Assembly: GCF_014197265.1 (NCBI RefSeq)
Contig: NZ_JACIFH010000001.1
Location: 1,178,001-1,242,000 of the forward strand
DNA from: Microbacterium invictum
Lineage (GTDB): Bacteria > Actinomycetota > Actinomycetes > Actinomycetales > Microbacteriaceae
Length of the DNA stretch: 64,000 nt
Direction of reading: 5' to 3'
In this document: positions 17,302 to 26,837 of the stretch, one piece after another
Layout: each line of letters begins with the position of its first letter
How positions within the stretch are numbered: the first letter of the stretch is position 1
Notes under the pieces: model-generated
What the model saw: the letters and a program-made list of their open reading frames with translations, nothing else
What the model was told of the DNA's origin: nothing
The model's database searches: none
Position numbers and translations under genes: made by a program

Positions 17302-17835
17302 ATGCCGGGCAAGAAGTGGAGTGCCGCCGTCGCCATCGCCGCCGTGCTCGTACTGGCCGGCTGCACGCCCGAGCCGACCCCGACTCCCACCCCGACCGGC
17401 TTCGCGTCCGAGGCCGAAGCGTTCGCCGCCGCCGAGGAGACCTATAGGGCGTACGTAGATGCCGGGAACCAGATCGATCTCTCCGACCCAACCACGTTCG
17501 AGGCCCTCTTCGCATGGAGCACCGGCGAACTAAACGAACTCGACCGCCAGGCCTACTCGGAGTTTCATGCCGAGCAAGTCACGATGTCGGGCGACGCACG
17601 AGTGATTCGCGTTAAACCTCAATCGTGGGACACGAGCAGCACGGTAACGCTGACGGCGTGCGTGGACGTCTCAGAAGTCCTCTTCTTCAACGCTGACGGC
17701 TCCCCTCGTACGAACTCCGATCGAGAGCCGCTTCAGGCCCTGTCAATCGATCTAGTTGATGCAAGCTCATCGCCAACCGGGCTCCTTGTTCAAGGAGTCA
17801 GTACCGCGCAGGACGGTGCTGTGTGCGCACGTTAG
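17302..17835 (+). CDS. hypothetical lipoprotein
   Basis: 177 residues. Type II signal peptide with lipobox VLAGC (Cys at about 20), then a Thr-Pro spacer (PEPTPTPTPTG) and a compact domain (ETYRAYVDAGNQIDLSDP...) like many small actinobacterial lipoproteins; no named family recognised. Two further Cys lie in the mature part (LTACVDV, GAVCAR). From about 17440 on, base composition is clearly less GC-rich than its neighbours. It overlaps the next gene by 13 nt, so the two are probably co-translated. Confidence 0.75.
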   Translation: MPGKKWSAAVAIAAVLVLAGCTPEPTPTPTPTGFASEAEAFAAAEETYRAYVDAGNQIDLSDPTTFEALFAWSTGELNELDRQAYSEFHAEQVTMSGDARVIRVKPQSWDTSSTVTLTACVDVSEVLFFNADGSPRTNSDREPLQALSIDLVDASSSPTGLLVQGVSTAQDGAVCAR

Positions 17836-18686
17836 GTATCGGCATAGCAACCGCGATAGTCGTACTGGCCCCAGCGATGGCCATGGCTGCCCCCTCCGCC
17901 AGTGCTCCAAAATGCACAAATCTCGAGGTGCTCAATGGGGAGTGTCCCGACATAACGAATGAGGGTCAGCAACTCAGAGTTGAGGGCTCTTCCACTACCC
18001 CCGGCGAATCCGATCAGGGCGGTGGCGGTGGCTGGTACAGCGCGCCGGAACGCCAGCCCGGCTGGAACCGCGATCCGGTGGCACCTTCCATCCGAACCGA
18101 GGACGGACGGACCCGGCAGGTCTGCGACAACGGCAATACCCGGTGCCTGAGTGACGAGGTCGGCACCGCAGCCGACCCCGAGGTCGACGACGAGACCGAG
18201 ATCCCCGAGATCACCATCGAAGACGTCGCGATCTTCGCGCCTGCGACTCCCGTGCTCGACGCCGAGCCCGCGGGCGTCGGCATCGTGGGCATGCCCGTCA
18301 ACTTCGTCGTTCCCGCCACCACCCACACGGTCGCCGGCGAACTGTTCGACATCCCGTTGCACGTGCGCTTCTCCCCCACCTCCTACGACTTCGACTACGG
18401 CGACGGCAGCACGGGTCACACGACGACCGGCGGCAACACGTGGCCCGCACTCGGACAGGCTCAGTTCACCGCCACCCCGACCAGCCATGCCTACGGCACC
18501 CGCGGCACGTACACGACGTCCGTGGACGTGCACTACGCGGCATCCATCGACCTCGGCGGCGGGTTCTTCGACATTCCGGGCACCCTCACGCTGACGACCG
18601 CCGGCGCGACCACCGAGGTCCTCGAACTGCACACCGCCCTCGTCGAGAACACCTGCATCGAAGACCCCACCGGTCCGGGCTGCTGA
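17823..18686 (+). CDS. secreted PKD-like protein
   Basis: 287 residues. Sec signal peptide (hydrophobic to AMAMAAPSASA near 28), a Gly-rich spacer (DQGGGGGWYSAPE) and a C-terminal immunoglobulin/PKD-like domain: FDYGDGSTG...SHAYGTRGTYTTSVDV near 195-245. It ends in Cys (TGPGC), with other Cys near 31, 41, 101, 107 and 280. PKD domains serve in adhesion or surface-protein assembly. GTG start within the lipoprotein gene. The first third has low-GC codon use like its partner; from about 18005 it is typical of the genome, so the gene is mosaic. Confidence 0.75.
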   Translation: MRTLGIGIATAIVVLAPAMAMAAPSASAPKCTNLEVLNGECPDITNEGQQLRVEGSSTTPGESDQGGGGGWYSAPERQPGWNRDPVAPSIRTEDGRTRQVCDNGNTRCLSDEVGTAADPEVDDETEIPEITIEDVAIFAPATPVLDAEPAGVGIVGMPVNFVVPATTHTVAGELFDIPLHVRFSPTSYDFDYGDGSTGHTTTGGNTWPALGQAQFTATPTSHAYGTRGTYTTSVDVHYAASIDLGGGFFDIPGTLTLTTAGATTEVLELHTALVENTCIEDPTGPGC

Positions 18687-18727
18687 GCACCACCCCACGG
18701 CGTCGGCGCCCCATGTCAGGATGAACC

Positions 18728-19645
18728 GTGGCCGACCGACTCATGCTTCTCGACACTGCGTCCCTCTACTTCCGCGCGTTCTACGGCGTGCCCGACAAGG
18801 TGACCGCGCCCGACGGCAGTCCCATCAACGCCGCTCGCGGTCTGCTCGACATCATCACCAAGCTCGTCACGACCTACGAGCCCACGCACGTCGTCGCCTG
18901 CTGGGACGACGACTGGCGCCCGCAGTGGCGCGTCGACCTCATTCCCAGCTACAAGGCGCACCGGGTGGAGACCCCGGTCGAGAACGGCGCGGACGTCGAA
19001 GAGGTGCCCGACCTGCTCGAAGCACAGGTGCCGGTGATCCGCCAGGAGCTCGGCGCGCTCGGCATCCCCATCGTCGGCCGCCCCGAACACGAAGCCGACG
19101 ACATCATCGGCAGCCTCGCCACCCAGGCGACCCTCCCGGTCGACGTCATCACCGGCGACCGCGACCTGTTCCAGCTCGTCGACGACGCCCGCGACGTGCG
19201 GGTCGTCTACACCGGCCGCGGCATGAGCAATCTCGAAGTGCTGACGGATGCCGTGGTCGTCACCAAATACGGCATCCTGCCCACACAGTACGCCGACTTC
19301 GCGGTCCTCCGCGGCGACCCGTCCGACGGTCTGCCCGGCGTCGCCGGCGTCGGCGACAAGACGGCCGCGTCGCTCCTCGCGCGCCACGGCGACCTCGCCG
19401 GCATCATCCAGGCGGCGCAGGACGGCGACGGCATGGCCGCCGGCGTGCGCGCCAAGATCCTGGCATCCCTCGACTACCTCGCCGTCGCCCCCACCGTCGT
19501 CGAGGTCGTCCGCACCCTCGACCTCGGCCCGGTCGACTCGCGCCTGCGCGCACCAGACACGACCGTCACCGACGCCCTTGCAGAGAAGTGGGGACTCGGT
19601 ACCTCCATGACCCGCGCGGTCGCCGCGATCACCGCCCGCGCCTGA
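18728..19645 (+). CDS. stand-alone 5'-3' exonuclease (PolI N-terminal-like)
   Basis: 305 residues. FEN/5'-nuclease fold: LMLLDTASLYFRAFYG at the N-terminus, HVVACWDDDWRPQWR and YKAHR, metal-ligand cluster EADDIIGSLA near 120 and ITGDRDLFQLV near 141, and the helix-hairpin-helix GVAGVGDKTAASLL near 205. There is no polymerase domain, so it is a separate flap nuclease that could remove RNA primers or flaps beside PolI. GTG start. It faces a PHP-domain gene (9 nt between stops). Confidence 0.92.
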   Translation: MADRLMLLDTASLYFRAFYGVPDKVTAPDGSPINAARGLLDIITKLVTTYEPTHVVACWDDDWRPQWRVDLIPSYKAHRVETPVENGADVEEVPDLLEAQVPVIRQELGALGIPIVGRPEHEADDIIGSLATQATLPVDVITGDRDLFQLVDDARDVRVVYTGRGMSNLEVLTDAVVVTKYGILPTQYADFAVLRGDPSDGLPGVAGVGDKTAASLLARHGDLAGIIQAAQDGDGMAAGVRAKILASLDYLAVAPTVVEVVRTLDLGPVDSRLRAPDTTVTDALAEKWGLGTSMTRAVAAITARA

Positions 19646-19653
19646 CGGCCGGC

Positions 19654-20646
19654 TCAGGCCCGTCGCGTCCACTCCCGCAGCCGGTCGAGCGGCCACGTCG
19701 TGACGATCCGCTCTGCAGGCACCCCCGCGCGCTCTGCCCGGGCCGCCCCCTCGTCGAGCAGCGACAGCTGCCCGGGCGCGTGGGCGTCCGAGTCGATGGA
19801 GAACAGGCATCCCTCCGCCAGGGCGACAGCGATCAGCTCGTCCGGCGGATCCTCACGCTCTGGACGCGAGTTGATCTCGACGGCGACCCGGTGCTCCGCG
19901 CACGCGGCGAACACCGCCTGCGCATCGAACTCCGAGGGCGGCCGCGTTCCCCGGGACCCCGCGATCAGCCGGCCCGTCACATGCCCGAGCACATCCACTC
20001 TCGGATTCGAGACGGCCGCGACCAGACGCCGTGTCATCGGGCGGCTCTCCATGCGCAGTTTGGAATGGGCGGATGCCACGACGACATCGAGTTCGTCGAG
20101 CAGGCCGTCCTCCTGATCGAGCTCCCCCTCGTCCAAGATGTCGACCTCGATACCGGACAGCAGCGTGAACCGGTCATCGCGGAAGCCCGCCACGACCTCG
20201 AGCTGCTCACGCAGACGCACTGCCGACAGCCCTCGCGCCACGCGCAGTCGCGGGGAATGATCGGTCAACGCCAGGTACTCGTGTCCGAGAGCACGGGCTG
20301 CATGGACCATCAGATCGATCGGGGTGAGGCCGTCGGACCATTCGGAGTGGCAGTGCAGGTCGCCGCGGAGCAGCCCGCGAAGCTGCGACTGCTTCTGGGG
20401 AGCGATCCGCTCGCGCAGATCCTGCAGGTAGTCGGGCACTTTGCCGGCGACCGCCTGCTGGATCACCGCGAGCGTGGACTCGCCGATCCCCTTGCGTCGC
20501 CGCAGTGCGGCGGTGTCGACCAGTTGCGCGTCGCTGAGACCTGCAATCGCCTCCGCCGCCGCACGGAACGCCTTCGACTTGTACCGAGACGACCGCTCCC
20601 GTTCGAGCAGCGTCGCGATCTCGGTCAGAGCCGCGGTGGGATCCAT
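19654..20646 (-). CDS. PHP-domain phosphoesterase with helix-hairpin-helix N-terminus
   Basis: 330 residues. The N-terminal part (5-90) resembles the DNA-binding HhH region of PolX enzymes (RSSRYKSKAFRAAAEAIAGL...GIGESTLAVIQ). The PHP metal sites follow: DLHCHSEWSDG near 95, ALTDHSPRL near 125, GIEVDIL near 165, VASAHSKL near 190, HVTGRLI near 220 and SIDSDAH near 282. The order is like PolX without its polymerase core. A DNA-end or phosphate-ester hydrolase is likely; the exact substrate is unknown. Confidence 0.88.
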   Translation of the reverse strand: MDPTAALTEIATLLERERSSRYKSKAFRAAAEAIAGLSDAQLVDTAALRRRKGIGESTLAVIQQAVAGKVPDYLQDLRERIAPQKQSQLRGLLRGDLHCHSEWSDGLTPIDLMVHAARALGHEYLALTDHSPRLRVARGLSAVRLREQLEVVAGFRDDRFTLLSGIEVDILDEGELDQEDGLLDELDVVVASAHSKLRMESRPMTRRLVAAVSNPRVDVLGHVTGRLIAGSRGTRPPSEFDAQAVFAACAEHRVAVEINSRPEREDPPDELIAVALAEGCLFSIDSDAHAPGQLSLLDEGAARAERAGVPAERIVTTWPLDRLREWTRRA

Positions 20647-20667
20647 GGCGTCCGCAGGGATGTGGGC

Positions 20668-21153
20668 CTATACGACGGTCGAGCGCCGCACGACCACCGG
20701 GACGTCTGCGAGTCGCCGGAATGCCAGTCCGAACAGGATCGCCAGAACGCCGATGCCCATCGCGAACGCCGCGACGCCGAACGACACCACCGACGTGAAC
20801 AGCGAGGCACGCAGGAACGACGCGTTCATCATCGTCGCCCGCACCGGGTCATCCTGCGGTAGCTCGGCGTATGTCTTGCCACCCGACGCTTCGAGGGCGT
20901 GGTGCTGGATGATGTCGGCCTGCACGAACGCCGTGAGCGGACCGGAGACCGTCTGCCCCTGGAATGCCATCGCGTCGTCCGGGACAGTGATGTTCTCAGC
21001 GCGCAGCTGGCTCGAGACCATGATCCACACGACGATTCCCACGACGATCAGGGCGATACCGCCCAGAATCCCCAGGACGCCGACGACCTTGACCAGTCCG
21101 ACGCTCTTGGCGGGCGGTTCGATGGTGTCTACGGTTTCCGGCTGGTCTGACAT
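20668..21153 (-). CDS. hypothetical membrane protein
   Basis: 161 residues with two long hydrophobic segments (about 22-47 and 118-145) flanking an extracellular loop that contains NITVPDDAMAFQGQTVSGPLTAF, a pattern common in small actinobacterial membrane proteins sometimes mislabelled as LigA. No enzymatic motif. AGGAGC precedes ATG 21153. It starts 82 nt after trpD ends and is followed by the PHP gene, all on one strand. Confidence 0.8.
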   Translation of the reverse strand: MSDQPETVDTIEPPAKSVGLVKVVGVLGILGGIALIVVGIVVWIMVSSQLRAENITVPDDAMAFQGQTVSGPLTAFVQADIIQHHALEASGGKTYAELPQDDPVRATMMNASFLRASLFTSVVSFGVAAFAMGIGVLAILFGLAFRRLADVPVVVRRSTVV

Positions 21154-21234
21154 AGTGCGCTCCTTCGACTCATTGGGGCGAATGGCATCAAGCTATCGCC
21201 CTCGACGCACCCGTCACCAGAGACCGGGCAGTAA

Positions 21235-22293
21235 TTAACCTGCGCGTGACGTCGCCGCCACCCAGGCCTCGAGCTTGGCGGCGGCAGCCCCACTGTCGAT
21301 CGCCCCGGCGGCCAGATCGCGCGCCTCGGTCAGTCGCTGCACGATCGGCCGCTGCACCTCTGAGGGGTCGCGGAACAGCCGATACGACACGATGCCTGCG
21401 GCCGCATTGAGCAGGACGATGTCGCGCACGGGCCCGCTCTTGCCGGCCAGCACGTCACGCACCACCTGCGCGTTGTGCGCGGGGGCACCGCCGATGAGGT
21501 CGTCGATCTTCGACAGAGGGATGCCGAGGTCGCGGGGATCGAGGTCGTGCTCGTGCACATCGCCGAGGCTGACCTCCCACAGGCGGCTGTGGCCGGTGGT
21601 CGTCAGCTCGTCAAGGCCGTCGTCACCGCGGAACACCAAAGCGGTCGCGCCGCGGGTGCGGAAGACGCCGGTGATGAGCGGCACCCGGTCCAGCTGCGCC
21701 ACGCCGACGGCGTTGGCCTCTGCGCGGGCCGGGTTGCACAGCGGGCCCAGGAAGTTGAACACCGTCGGAACACCGAGTTCGAGACGCGTCGCGCCGGCAT
21801 GGCGGAAGCCCGGGTGGAATGCCGAGGCGAATGCGAAGGTGATGCCGACCTCGGCCAGCACTTCGGCGACGCGCTCGGGGGGCAAGGACAGATCGAGGCC
21901 GAGCGCGCCGAGGACGTCGGACGCGCCTGACGACGAGCTGGCCGCCTTGTTGCCGTGCTTGACCACCGGGACTCCGGCGGCGGCGGCGGTGATCGCCGAC
22001 ATCGTCGAGATGTTGACCGTGCCGTACCGGTCACCGCCGGTGCCGACGATGTCGAGGACCTCTGCCGGGACAGGCAGAGGCACCGCGGCTTCGAGAATGG
22101 CATCCCGGAATCCGACGATCTCGTCGACCGTCTCGCCCTTCGCGCGCAGTGCGACGAGGAAGCCGGCCAGCTGCGAAGGCGTAGCCTCGCCGGCCATGAC
22201 CTGCTGCATGGCCCACGTCGATTCCGAGACGCTGAGATCGCGCCGTTCCAGGAGATTCGTAAGGATGTCGGGCCACGAGTAAAGCTCTGCCAT
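21235..22293 (-). CDS. trpD: anthranilate phosphoribosyltransferase
   Basis: Second step of tryptophan synthesis: anthranilate plus PRPP gives phosphoribosyl-anthranilate. 352 residues. PRPP site [14 protein letters not shown] near 85, [21 protein letters not shown] near 113 and the anthranilate-side FHPGFRHAG near 160 are present. The start ATG 22293 (MAELYSWP) is favoured by TAGGAT 8 nt upstream. No other trp gene is near; trpD divergent from ctaE is also the order I recall in mycobacteria. Confidence 0.96.
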   Translation of the reverse strand: MAELYSWPDILTNLLERRDLSVSESTWAMQQVMAGEATPSQLAGFLVALRAKGETVDEIVGFRDAILEAAVPLPVPAEVLDIVGTGGDRYGTVNISTMSAITAAAAGVPVVKHGNKAASSSSGASDVLGALGLDLSLPPERVAEVLAEVGITFAFASAFHPGFRHAGATRLELGVPTVFNFLGPLCNPARAEANAVGVAQLDRVPLITGVFRTRGATALVFRGDDGLDELTTTGHSRLWEVSLGDVHEHDLDPRDLGIPLSKIDDLIGGAPAHNAQVVRDVLAGKSGPVRDIVLLNAAAGIVSYRLFRDPSEVQRPIVQRLTEARDLAAGAIDSGAAAAKLEAWVAATSRAG

Positions 22294-22301
22294 GAGCATC
22301 G

Positions 22302-22307
22302 ATCCTA
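22302..22307 (-). promoter_or_regulatory. -10 element of trpD
   Basis: TAGGAT on the minus strand, 8 nt before ATG 22293. Confidence 0.45.
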
Positions 22308-22350
22308 TCGGCACCCTCGCGGCTGGCTCCGGGCACACTCACGGCCACCT

Positions 22351-22366
22351 CTTAGGTGTGCCTAAG
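22351..22366. promoter_or_regulatory. IdeR/DtxR-like dyad between trpD and ctaE
   Basis: CTTAGGTGTGCCTAAG: perfect 6-bp arms around TGTG. The stretch from 22352 matches 14 of 19 positions of the DtxR/IdeR consensus as I recall it, with 12 of 14 in the left part. It lies about 57 bp upstream of the ctaE -10. Iron-responsive control of the haem-rich respiratory operon would make sense, but no test is possible here. Confidence 0.4.
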
Positions 22367-22422
22367 TTCACTCAATCTTCGAACCACCTTCAGGGATGCG
22401 AAAACCTCGGCCCGAAATCGGC

Positions 22423-22428
22423 CATAAT
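22423..22428 (+). promoter_or_regulatory. -10 element of ctaE-qcrCAB
   Basis: CATAAT, 7 nt before GTG 22436. It would make the operon leaderless and excludes the overlapping ATG 22427 as start. Confidence 0.55.
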
Positions 22429-22435
22429 GGGGGAC

Positions 22436-23068
22436 GTGACGACTCCAGCGACATACCCCCAGGCTTTGCGTTCCGTGAAGCGGCCGGACCCGGTCGCCGT
22501 CGGCACGATCGTGTGGCTCGGCAGCGAAGTCATGTTCTTCGCGGGCCTCTTCGCCATCTACTTCACGATCCGCAACGCGTCCCCCGAACTGTGGGCCGAA
22601 CGCACCGAGCTGCTGAACATCCCGTTCGCCGCCGTGAACACGCTGATCCTGGTGCTCTCGTCGTTCACCGCGCAGGCCGGCGTGTTCGCCGCCGAGCGCT
22701 TCCAGCCGTACCGCAAGGGCTCGTTCTGGCAGTTCCGCCAGTGGGGCATGGTCGAGTGGTTCTTCCTCTCGTTCGTCATGGGCGCCATCTTCGTGTCGGG
22801 TCAGGTCTGGGAGTACGCCACGCTCGTCGCCGAAGGCATGCCGATCTCTGCGGACTCCTACGCCTCGGCGTTCTACCTCACGACCGGCTTCCACGCCCTT
22901 CACGTGACCGGTGGCCTCGTCGCCTTCCTGCTCGTGATCGGCCGCGCGTTCGCGGTCAAGAACTTCGGGCGCAAGGAGATGACCTCCTCGATCGTCGTGT
23001 CGTACTACTGGCACTTCGTGGACGTCGTCTGGATCGTCCTGTTCTTCGTCATCTACTTCGTCAAGTGA
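22436..23068 (+). CDS. ctaE: cytochrome c oxidase subunit III
   Basis: 210 residues, five membrane segments. [23 protein letters not shown] near the start, then [29 protein letters not shown] and [19 protein letters not shown] at the end are diagnostic for CoxIII of the aa3 oxidase. First gene of ctaE-qcrC-qcrA-qcrB. GTG 22436 is taken as start (leaderless -10 just upstream). ctaC, ctaD and ctaF for the same enzyme lie 5 kb away on the other strand. Confidence 0.96.
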   Translation: MTTPATYPQALRSVKRPDPVAVGTIVWLGSEVMFFAGLFAIYFTIRNASPELWAERTELLNIPFAAVNTLILVLSSFTAQAGVFAAERFQPYRKGSFWQFRQWGMVEWFFLSFVMGAIFVSGQVWEYATLVAEGMPISADSYASAFYLTTGFHALHVTGGLVAFLLVIGRAFAVKNFGRKEMTSSIVVSYYWHFVDVVWIVLFFVIYFVK

Positions 23069-23088
23069 CACCCGGAGCTGATACTTCC

Positions 23089-23889
23089 ATGGCACTCAAG
23101 ACCTCACGCCGCTCCGGCGGTCGCCGCAGCAAGTGGGCAGCCGCCGCCCTGATCGGCGTCGGACTTCTCGTCACCGGAGGCGTCTATGCCGGCGCAACCG
23201 CGGCGATGGCGTCCACCGAGTCCACCGCCGTCTCGACGGCGCTGACCGTCGACGACGGCAAGAAGCTGTTCCAGGCCAACTGCGCGACCTGCCACGGCAT
23301 GAACATGGAGGGCACCCCCGACGGCCCGTCGCTGTACGGCGTCGGCGAGCTCGCGGTCGAGTTCCAGGTAGCCACCGGACGCATGCCGCTGCAGATGCAG
23401 GGCCCGCAGGCCCCGGTCAAGCCGGTCCAGTTCACGCAGGAGCAGATCGAGGCCATGGCCGCCTGGGTCCAGTCCGTCTCCCCCGGCCCGTCCTACCCCT
23501 CCGAGGAGATCCTCGACGGCGGCGGCGACGTGGCGGCCGGTGCCGAGCTGTTCCGCATCAACTGCGCGATGTGCCACAACGTGGCCGCCGCCGGTGGCGC
23601 ACTCACCGAGGGCAAGTACGCCCCCGCGCTGACCGAGACCAGCCCGCTGCACCTCTACGCGGCGATGGTCACCGGCCCGCAGAACATGCCGGTCTTCGGC
23701 GACATGAACATCAGCGCAGAAGAGAAGCGCGACATCATCTCGGCGCTGATCTGGATGCAGGAAGACGCGTCAGTGGGCGGCTTCACGCTCGGCTCACTGG
23801 GTCCGGTCTCGGAAGGTCTGTTCATCTGGATCTTCGGCATCGGCACCCTCATCGGCATCACCGTGTGGATCACGGCGAAGTCGAACTGA
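23089..23889 (+). CDS. qcrC: bc1 complex di-haem cytochrome c subunit
   Basis: 266 residues. N-terminal membrane anchor (16-40), two haem c sites CATCH (65-69) and CAMCH (159-163), and a C-terminal membrane helix (about 242-262). The fused di-haem cytochrome passes electrons straight from the Rieske centre to the oxidase CuA, forming the bc1-aa3 supercomplex of actinobacteria that lack soluble cytochrome c. It follows ctaE after 20 nt. Confidence 0.97.
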   Translation: MALKTSRRSGGRRSKWAAAALIGVGLLVTGGVYAGATAAMASTESTAVSTALTVDDGKKLFQANCATCHGMNMEGTPDGPSLYGVGELAVEFQVATGRMPLQMQGPQAPVKPVQFTQEQIEAMAAWVQSVSPGPSYPSEEILDGGGDVAAGAELFRINCAMCHNVAAAGGALTEGKYAPALTETSPLHLYAAMVTGPQNMPVFGDMNISAEEKRDIISALIWMQEDASVGGFTLGSLGPVSEGLFIWIFGIGTLIGITVWITAKSN

Positions 23890-23924
23890 TCGAACACTGA
23901 CGTACGGAACGGACGAGGAGCACC

Positions 23925-25004
23925 ATGGCACACGAGGAAGACCCACTCGAGCACGAGAGGGCTTCGTGGAAGCCTTCTGACGGGCTCGCCGTTGTGGTCA
24001 GCGACCCCGTGGAGAACCCCGGGCTGCCGCCCCACCGCGCGCGGATGACCGACAAGGACCCCGCCGCGATGACGCGCGCCGTGCGCACGGTCTACACGCT
24101 GTTCTACCTGTCGCTCGCCGGCAGCATCTGGGCCATCGCCGCCTACATGCTGTTCCCGATCGAGAGCGGCCGCACGATCGATATCCGCCAGAACAACCTG
24201 TTCATCGGCCTCGGCATCGCCCTCGCGCTGCTGGCCATCGGCGTCGGCGCGATCCACTGGTCCAAGGCGATCATGTCGGACAAGGAGTTCATCGAGCCCC
24301 GACACGCCACCCGCGGCCGGGACACGACGCGGGAGGCTGCCGTCCAGGCGTTCCGCGACGCGAACGAGGAGTCGGGCTTCGGCCGTCGCACCGCGATCCG
24401 CGGGTCCCTCATCGCCGCACTCGTGGCATCCGTCCTCCCGGGCATCGTGCTGTTCCGCGGTCTGGCTCCGCACAGCACCGAGGCCAACCCGATCGCCGGC
24501 GACCCGGTCGCGCTGCTCAAGCACACCATGTGGGACACTGGCATCCGCCTGGCGCGTGACCCCAGTGGCGAGCCGATCCGCGCCGCCGACGTCACGATCG
24601 GCTCGGCGATGCACGTCATCCCCGAGACCCTCGCCGAGGTCAGCCACCACGACGGCTACCTCGAGGAGAAGGCCAAGGCGATCGTGCTGCTCATGCGCCT
24701 GCTGCCCGAGCAGCTGCCGGCAGAGCACAACAACCTCGACTGGGCCTACAACGGCATCGTCGCCTACTCGAAGGTCTGCACCCACGTCGGCTGCCCCGTC
24801 GCCCTGTACGAGCAGCAGACGCACCACCTGCTCTGCCCCTGCCACCAGTCACAGTTCGACGTGTCCCGCAGCGCGGCCGTGATCTTCGGCCCGGCGGCCC
24901 GTCCGCTGCCGCAGCTGCCGATCACCGTCGACGACGAGGGCTACCTCATCGCGCAGAGCGACTTCGAAGAACCTGTCGGCCCGAGCTTCTGGGAGCGCCA
25001 TTGA
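23925..25004 (+). CDS. qcrA: bc1 complex Rieske iron-sulfur subunit
   Basis: 359 residues. Three N-terminal membrane segments (about 55-75, 90-108 and 150-168), as is usual in actinobacteria, then the Rieske domain with the 2Fe-2S ligands VCTHVGCPVAL and LCPCHQSQFD near 285-315. It accepts electrons from menaquinol and delivers them to QcrC. Its stop overlaps the TTG start of qcrB (sequence ATTGAGT), which couples their translation. Confidence 0.97.
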   Translation: MAHEEDPLEHERASWKPSDGLAVVVSDPVENPGLPPHRARMTDKDPAAMTRAVRTVYTLFYLSLAGSIWAIAAYMLFPIESGRTIDIRQNNLFIGLGIALALLAIGVGAIHWSKAIMSDKEFIEPRHATRGRDTTREAAVQAFRDANEESGFGRRTAIRGSLIAALVASVLPGIVLFRGLAPHSTEANPIAGDPVALLKHTMWDTGIRLARDPSGEPIRAADVTIGSAMHVIPETLAEVSHHDGYLEEKAKAIVLLMRLLPEQLPAEHNNLDWAYNGIVAYSKVCTHVGCPVALYEQQTHHLLCPCHQSQFDVSRSAAVIFGPAARPLPQLPITVDDEGYLIAQSDFEEPVGPSFWERH

Positions 25005-26818
25005 GTACCGCGACTGCCACCGAAACGGGCCACGACCCGGCCCCCGGCGCACGTGACGAGAAGCCGCTCGGCGGACGCTTCGTCGCGGGCGCGGCGAACT
25101 ACATCGACGAGCGCACCTCGCTCTCCGGCTTCGTCAAGGAGCTCGGCCGCAAGATCTTCCCCGACCACTGGTCGTTCATGCTGGGCGAGATCGCACTGTG
25201 GAGCTTTGTCGTCGTCCTGCTGTCGGGAACGTTCCTGACGTTCTTCTTCGACGCCGCGATGGTGGAGACCCACTACAACGGCGCCCACGTACCGATGCGC
25301 GGCATCGAGATGTCGGCCGCCATGGCATCGACGCTGGAGATCTCGTTCGACCTCCGCGGCGGTCTGCTCGTACGGCAGATGCACCACTGGGCCGCTCTCG
25401 TGTTCGTCGCCGGCATCGGCGTGCACATGCTGCGCGTGTTCTTCACCGGTGCGTTCCGCAAGCCCCGCGAGCTCAACTGGGTGATCGGCTTCATCCTGTT
25501 CATCCTCGCGATGGGTGAGGGCTTCACCGGCTACTCGCTCCCCGACGATGTGCTCTCGGGCAACGGACTGCGCATCATCGACGGGATGGTCAAGGGCATC
25601 CCCCTGATCGGCACCTGGACGTCGTTCCTGCTCTTCGGCGGGGAGTTCCCGGGCTCGGACATCGTCGGACGCCTCTACGCGCTGCACATCCTGCTGCTGC
25701 CGGCGATCCTCGTCGCCCTGCTGGGTCTGCACCTGATGCTCATGATCGTCAACAAGCACACGCAGTTCGCGGGCCCCGGCCGCAAGAACAGCAACGTCGT
25801 GGGCTACCCGATGATGCCGGTCTACATGTCGAAGATGGGCGGCTTCTTCTTCATCACGTTCGGCGTGATCGTGCTGATCGCCTCCCTCTTCCAGATCAAC
25901 CCGATCTGGAACTACGGCCCATACGACCCCTCACCCGTCTCGGCGGGCACCCAGCCGGACTGGTACATCGGCTTCGCCGACGGCGCCCTGCGCCTCGTGC
26001 CGCCGCACTGGGAGTTCGTGTGGCTCGACCACACCTGGTCGTTCAACATCATCGTGCCGCTCGTCGCGCTCGGCCTGTTCATCGTGCTCGTCGCGATCTA
26101 CCCCTTCATCGAGGCGTGGATCACCGGCGACAAGCGCGAGCACCACATCGCCCAGCGCCCGCGCAACGCGGCGACCCGCACCGCGATCGGCGCCGCGGGC
26201 GTCACCTTCTACGCGGTGCTGTGGGCCGCGGCATCCTCGGACATCATCGCCACGCACTTCCATCTCACGATGGAGGGGGTCATCCACGCCCTGCAGGCGC
26301 TCCTGTTCCTCGGGCCGATCTTCGCCTACTTCATCACCAAGCGGATCTGCATCGCCCTGCAGAAGAAGGATCGTGAGATCGCGCTGCACGGCTATGAGTC
26401 GGGTCGCATCGTGCGCCTGCCCGGCGGCGAGTACATCGAGGTCCACCAGCCGGTGGACGAGTACGAGCTCGTCAAGCTCGTCGACTTCGAGACCAACGAA
26501 CCGCTGGTCGTGCGCCCCAACGACAAGGGCCGCATCCCGTGGCACGAGAACCTGCGCTCGTCGCTCTCGCGCTGGTTCTTCGAGGACCGACTGACCACGC
26601 TCACCCAGTCCGAGGTCGAAGCGGCCCGTGCCCACCAGCACCACACGCTCGACCACATGACCGAGGTGGAAGAAGCCGAATTGCAGGGTGCGCACGAGCG
26701 GGCCGGCGTCCCGGACGCCCCACTGCACCCCATCGATGACGGCAAGGGCGGGGAGACGGCCAACCGTCCTTCGAACCTCATCGTCCCCGACGACCGCGCA
26801 GAGCCTGAGAAGGACTGA
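25001..26818 (+). CDS. qcrB: bc1 complex cytochrome b subunit
   Basis: 605 residues, with the long C-terminal cytoplasmic extension of actinobacterial QcrB. Haem b ligands lie in QMHHWAALVFVAGIGVHMLR and in HILLLPAILVALLGLHLMLM; the quinol-site loop reads PDWYIGFADGALRL (PEWY equivalent). It oxidises menaquinol at the membrane. The start is TTG 25001, fixed by the overlap with qcrA and the N-terminus STATATETG. A strong terminator follows. Confidence 0.97.
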   Translation: MSTATATETGHDPAPGARDEKPLGGRFVAGAANYIDERTSLSGFVKELGRKIFPDHWSFMLGEIALWSFVVVLLSGTFLTFFFDAAMVETHYNGAHVPMRGIEMSAAMASTLEISFDLRGGLLVRQMHHWAALVFVAGIGVHMLRVFFTGAFRKPRELNWVIGFILFILAMGEGFTGYSLPDDVLSGNGLRIIDGMVKGIPLIGTWTSFLLFGGEFPGSDIVGRLYALHILLLPAILVALLGLHLMLMIVNKHTQFAGPGRKNSNVVGYPMMPVYMSKMGGFFFITFGVIVLIASLFQINPIWNYGPYDPSPVSAGTQPDWYIGFADGALRLVPPHWEFVWLDHTWSFNIIVPLVALGLFIVLVAIYPFIEAWITGDKREHHIAQRPRNAATRTAIGAAGVTFYAVLWAAASSDIIATHFHLTMEGVIHALQALLFLGPIFAYFITKRICIALQKKDREIALHGYESGRIVRLPGGEYIEVHQPVDEYELVKLVDFETNEPLVVRPNDKGRIPWHENLRSSLSRWFFEDRLTTLTQSEVEAARAHQHHTLDHMTEVEEAELQGAHERAGVPDAPLHPIDDGKGGETANRPSNLIVPDDRAEPEKD

Positions 26819-26837
26819 CAGCAAAGCTGGCCGAATA

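Noticed and set aside
23104-24845. Minus-strand frames opposite qcrC and qcrA
   Set aside because: Antisense to genes with clear haem and Fe-S motifs; no ribosome site or domain.
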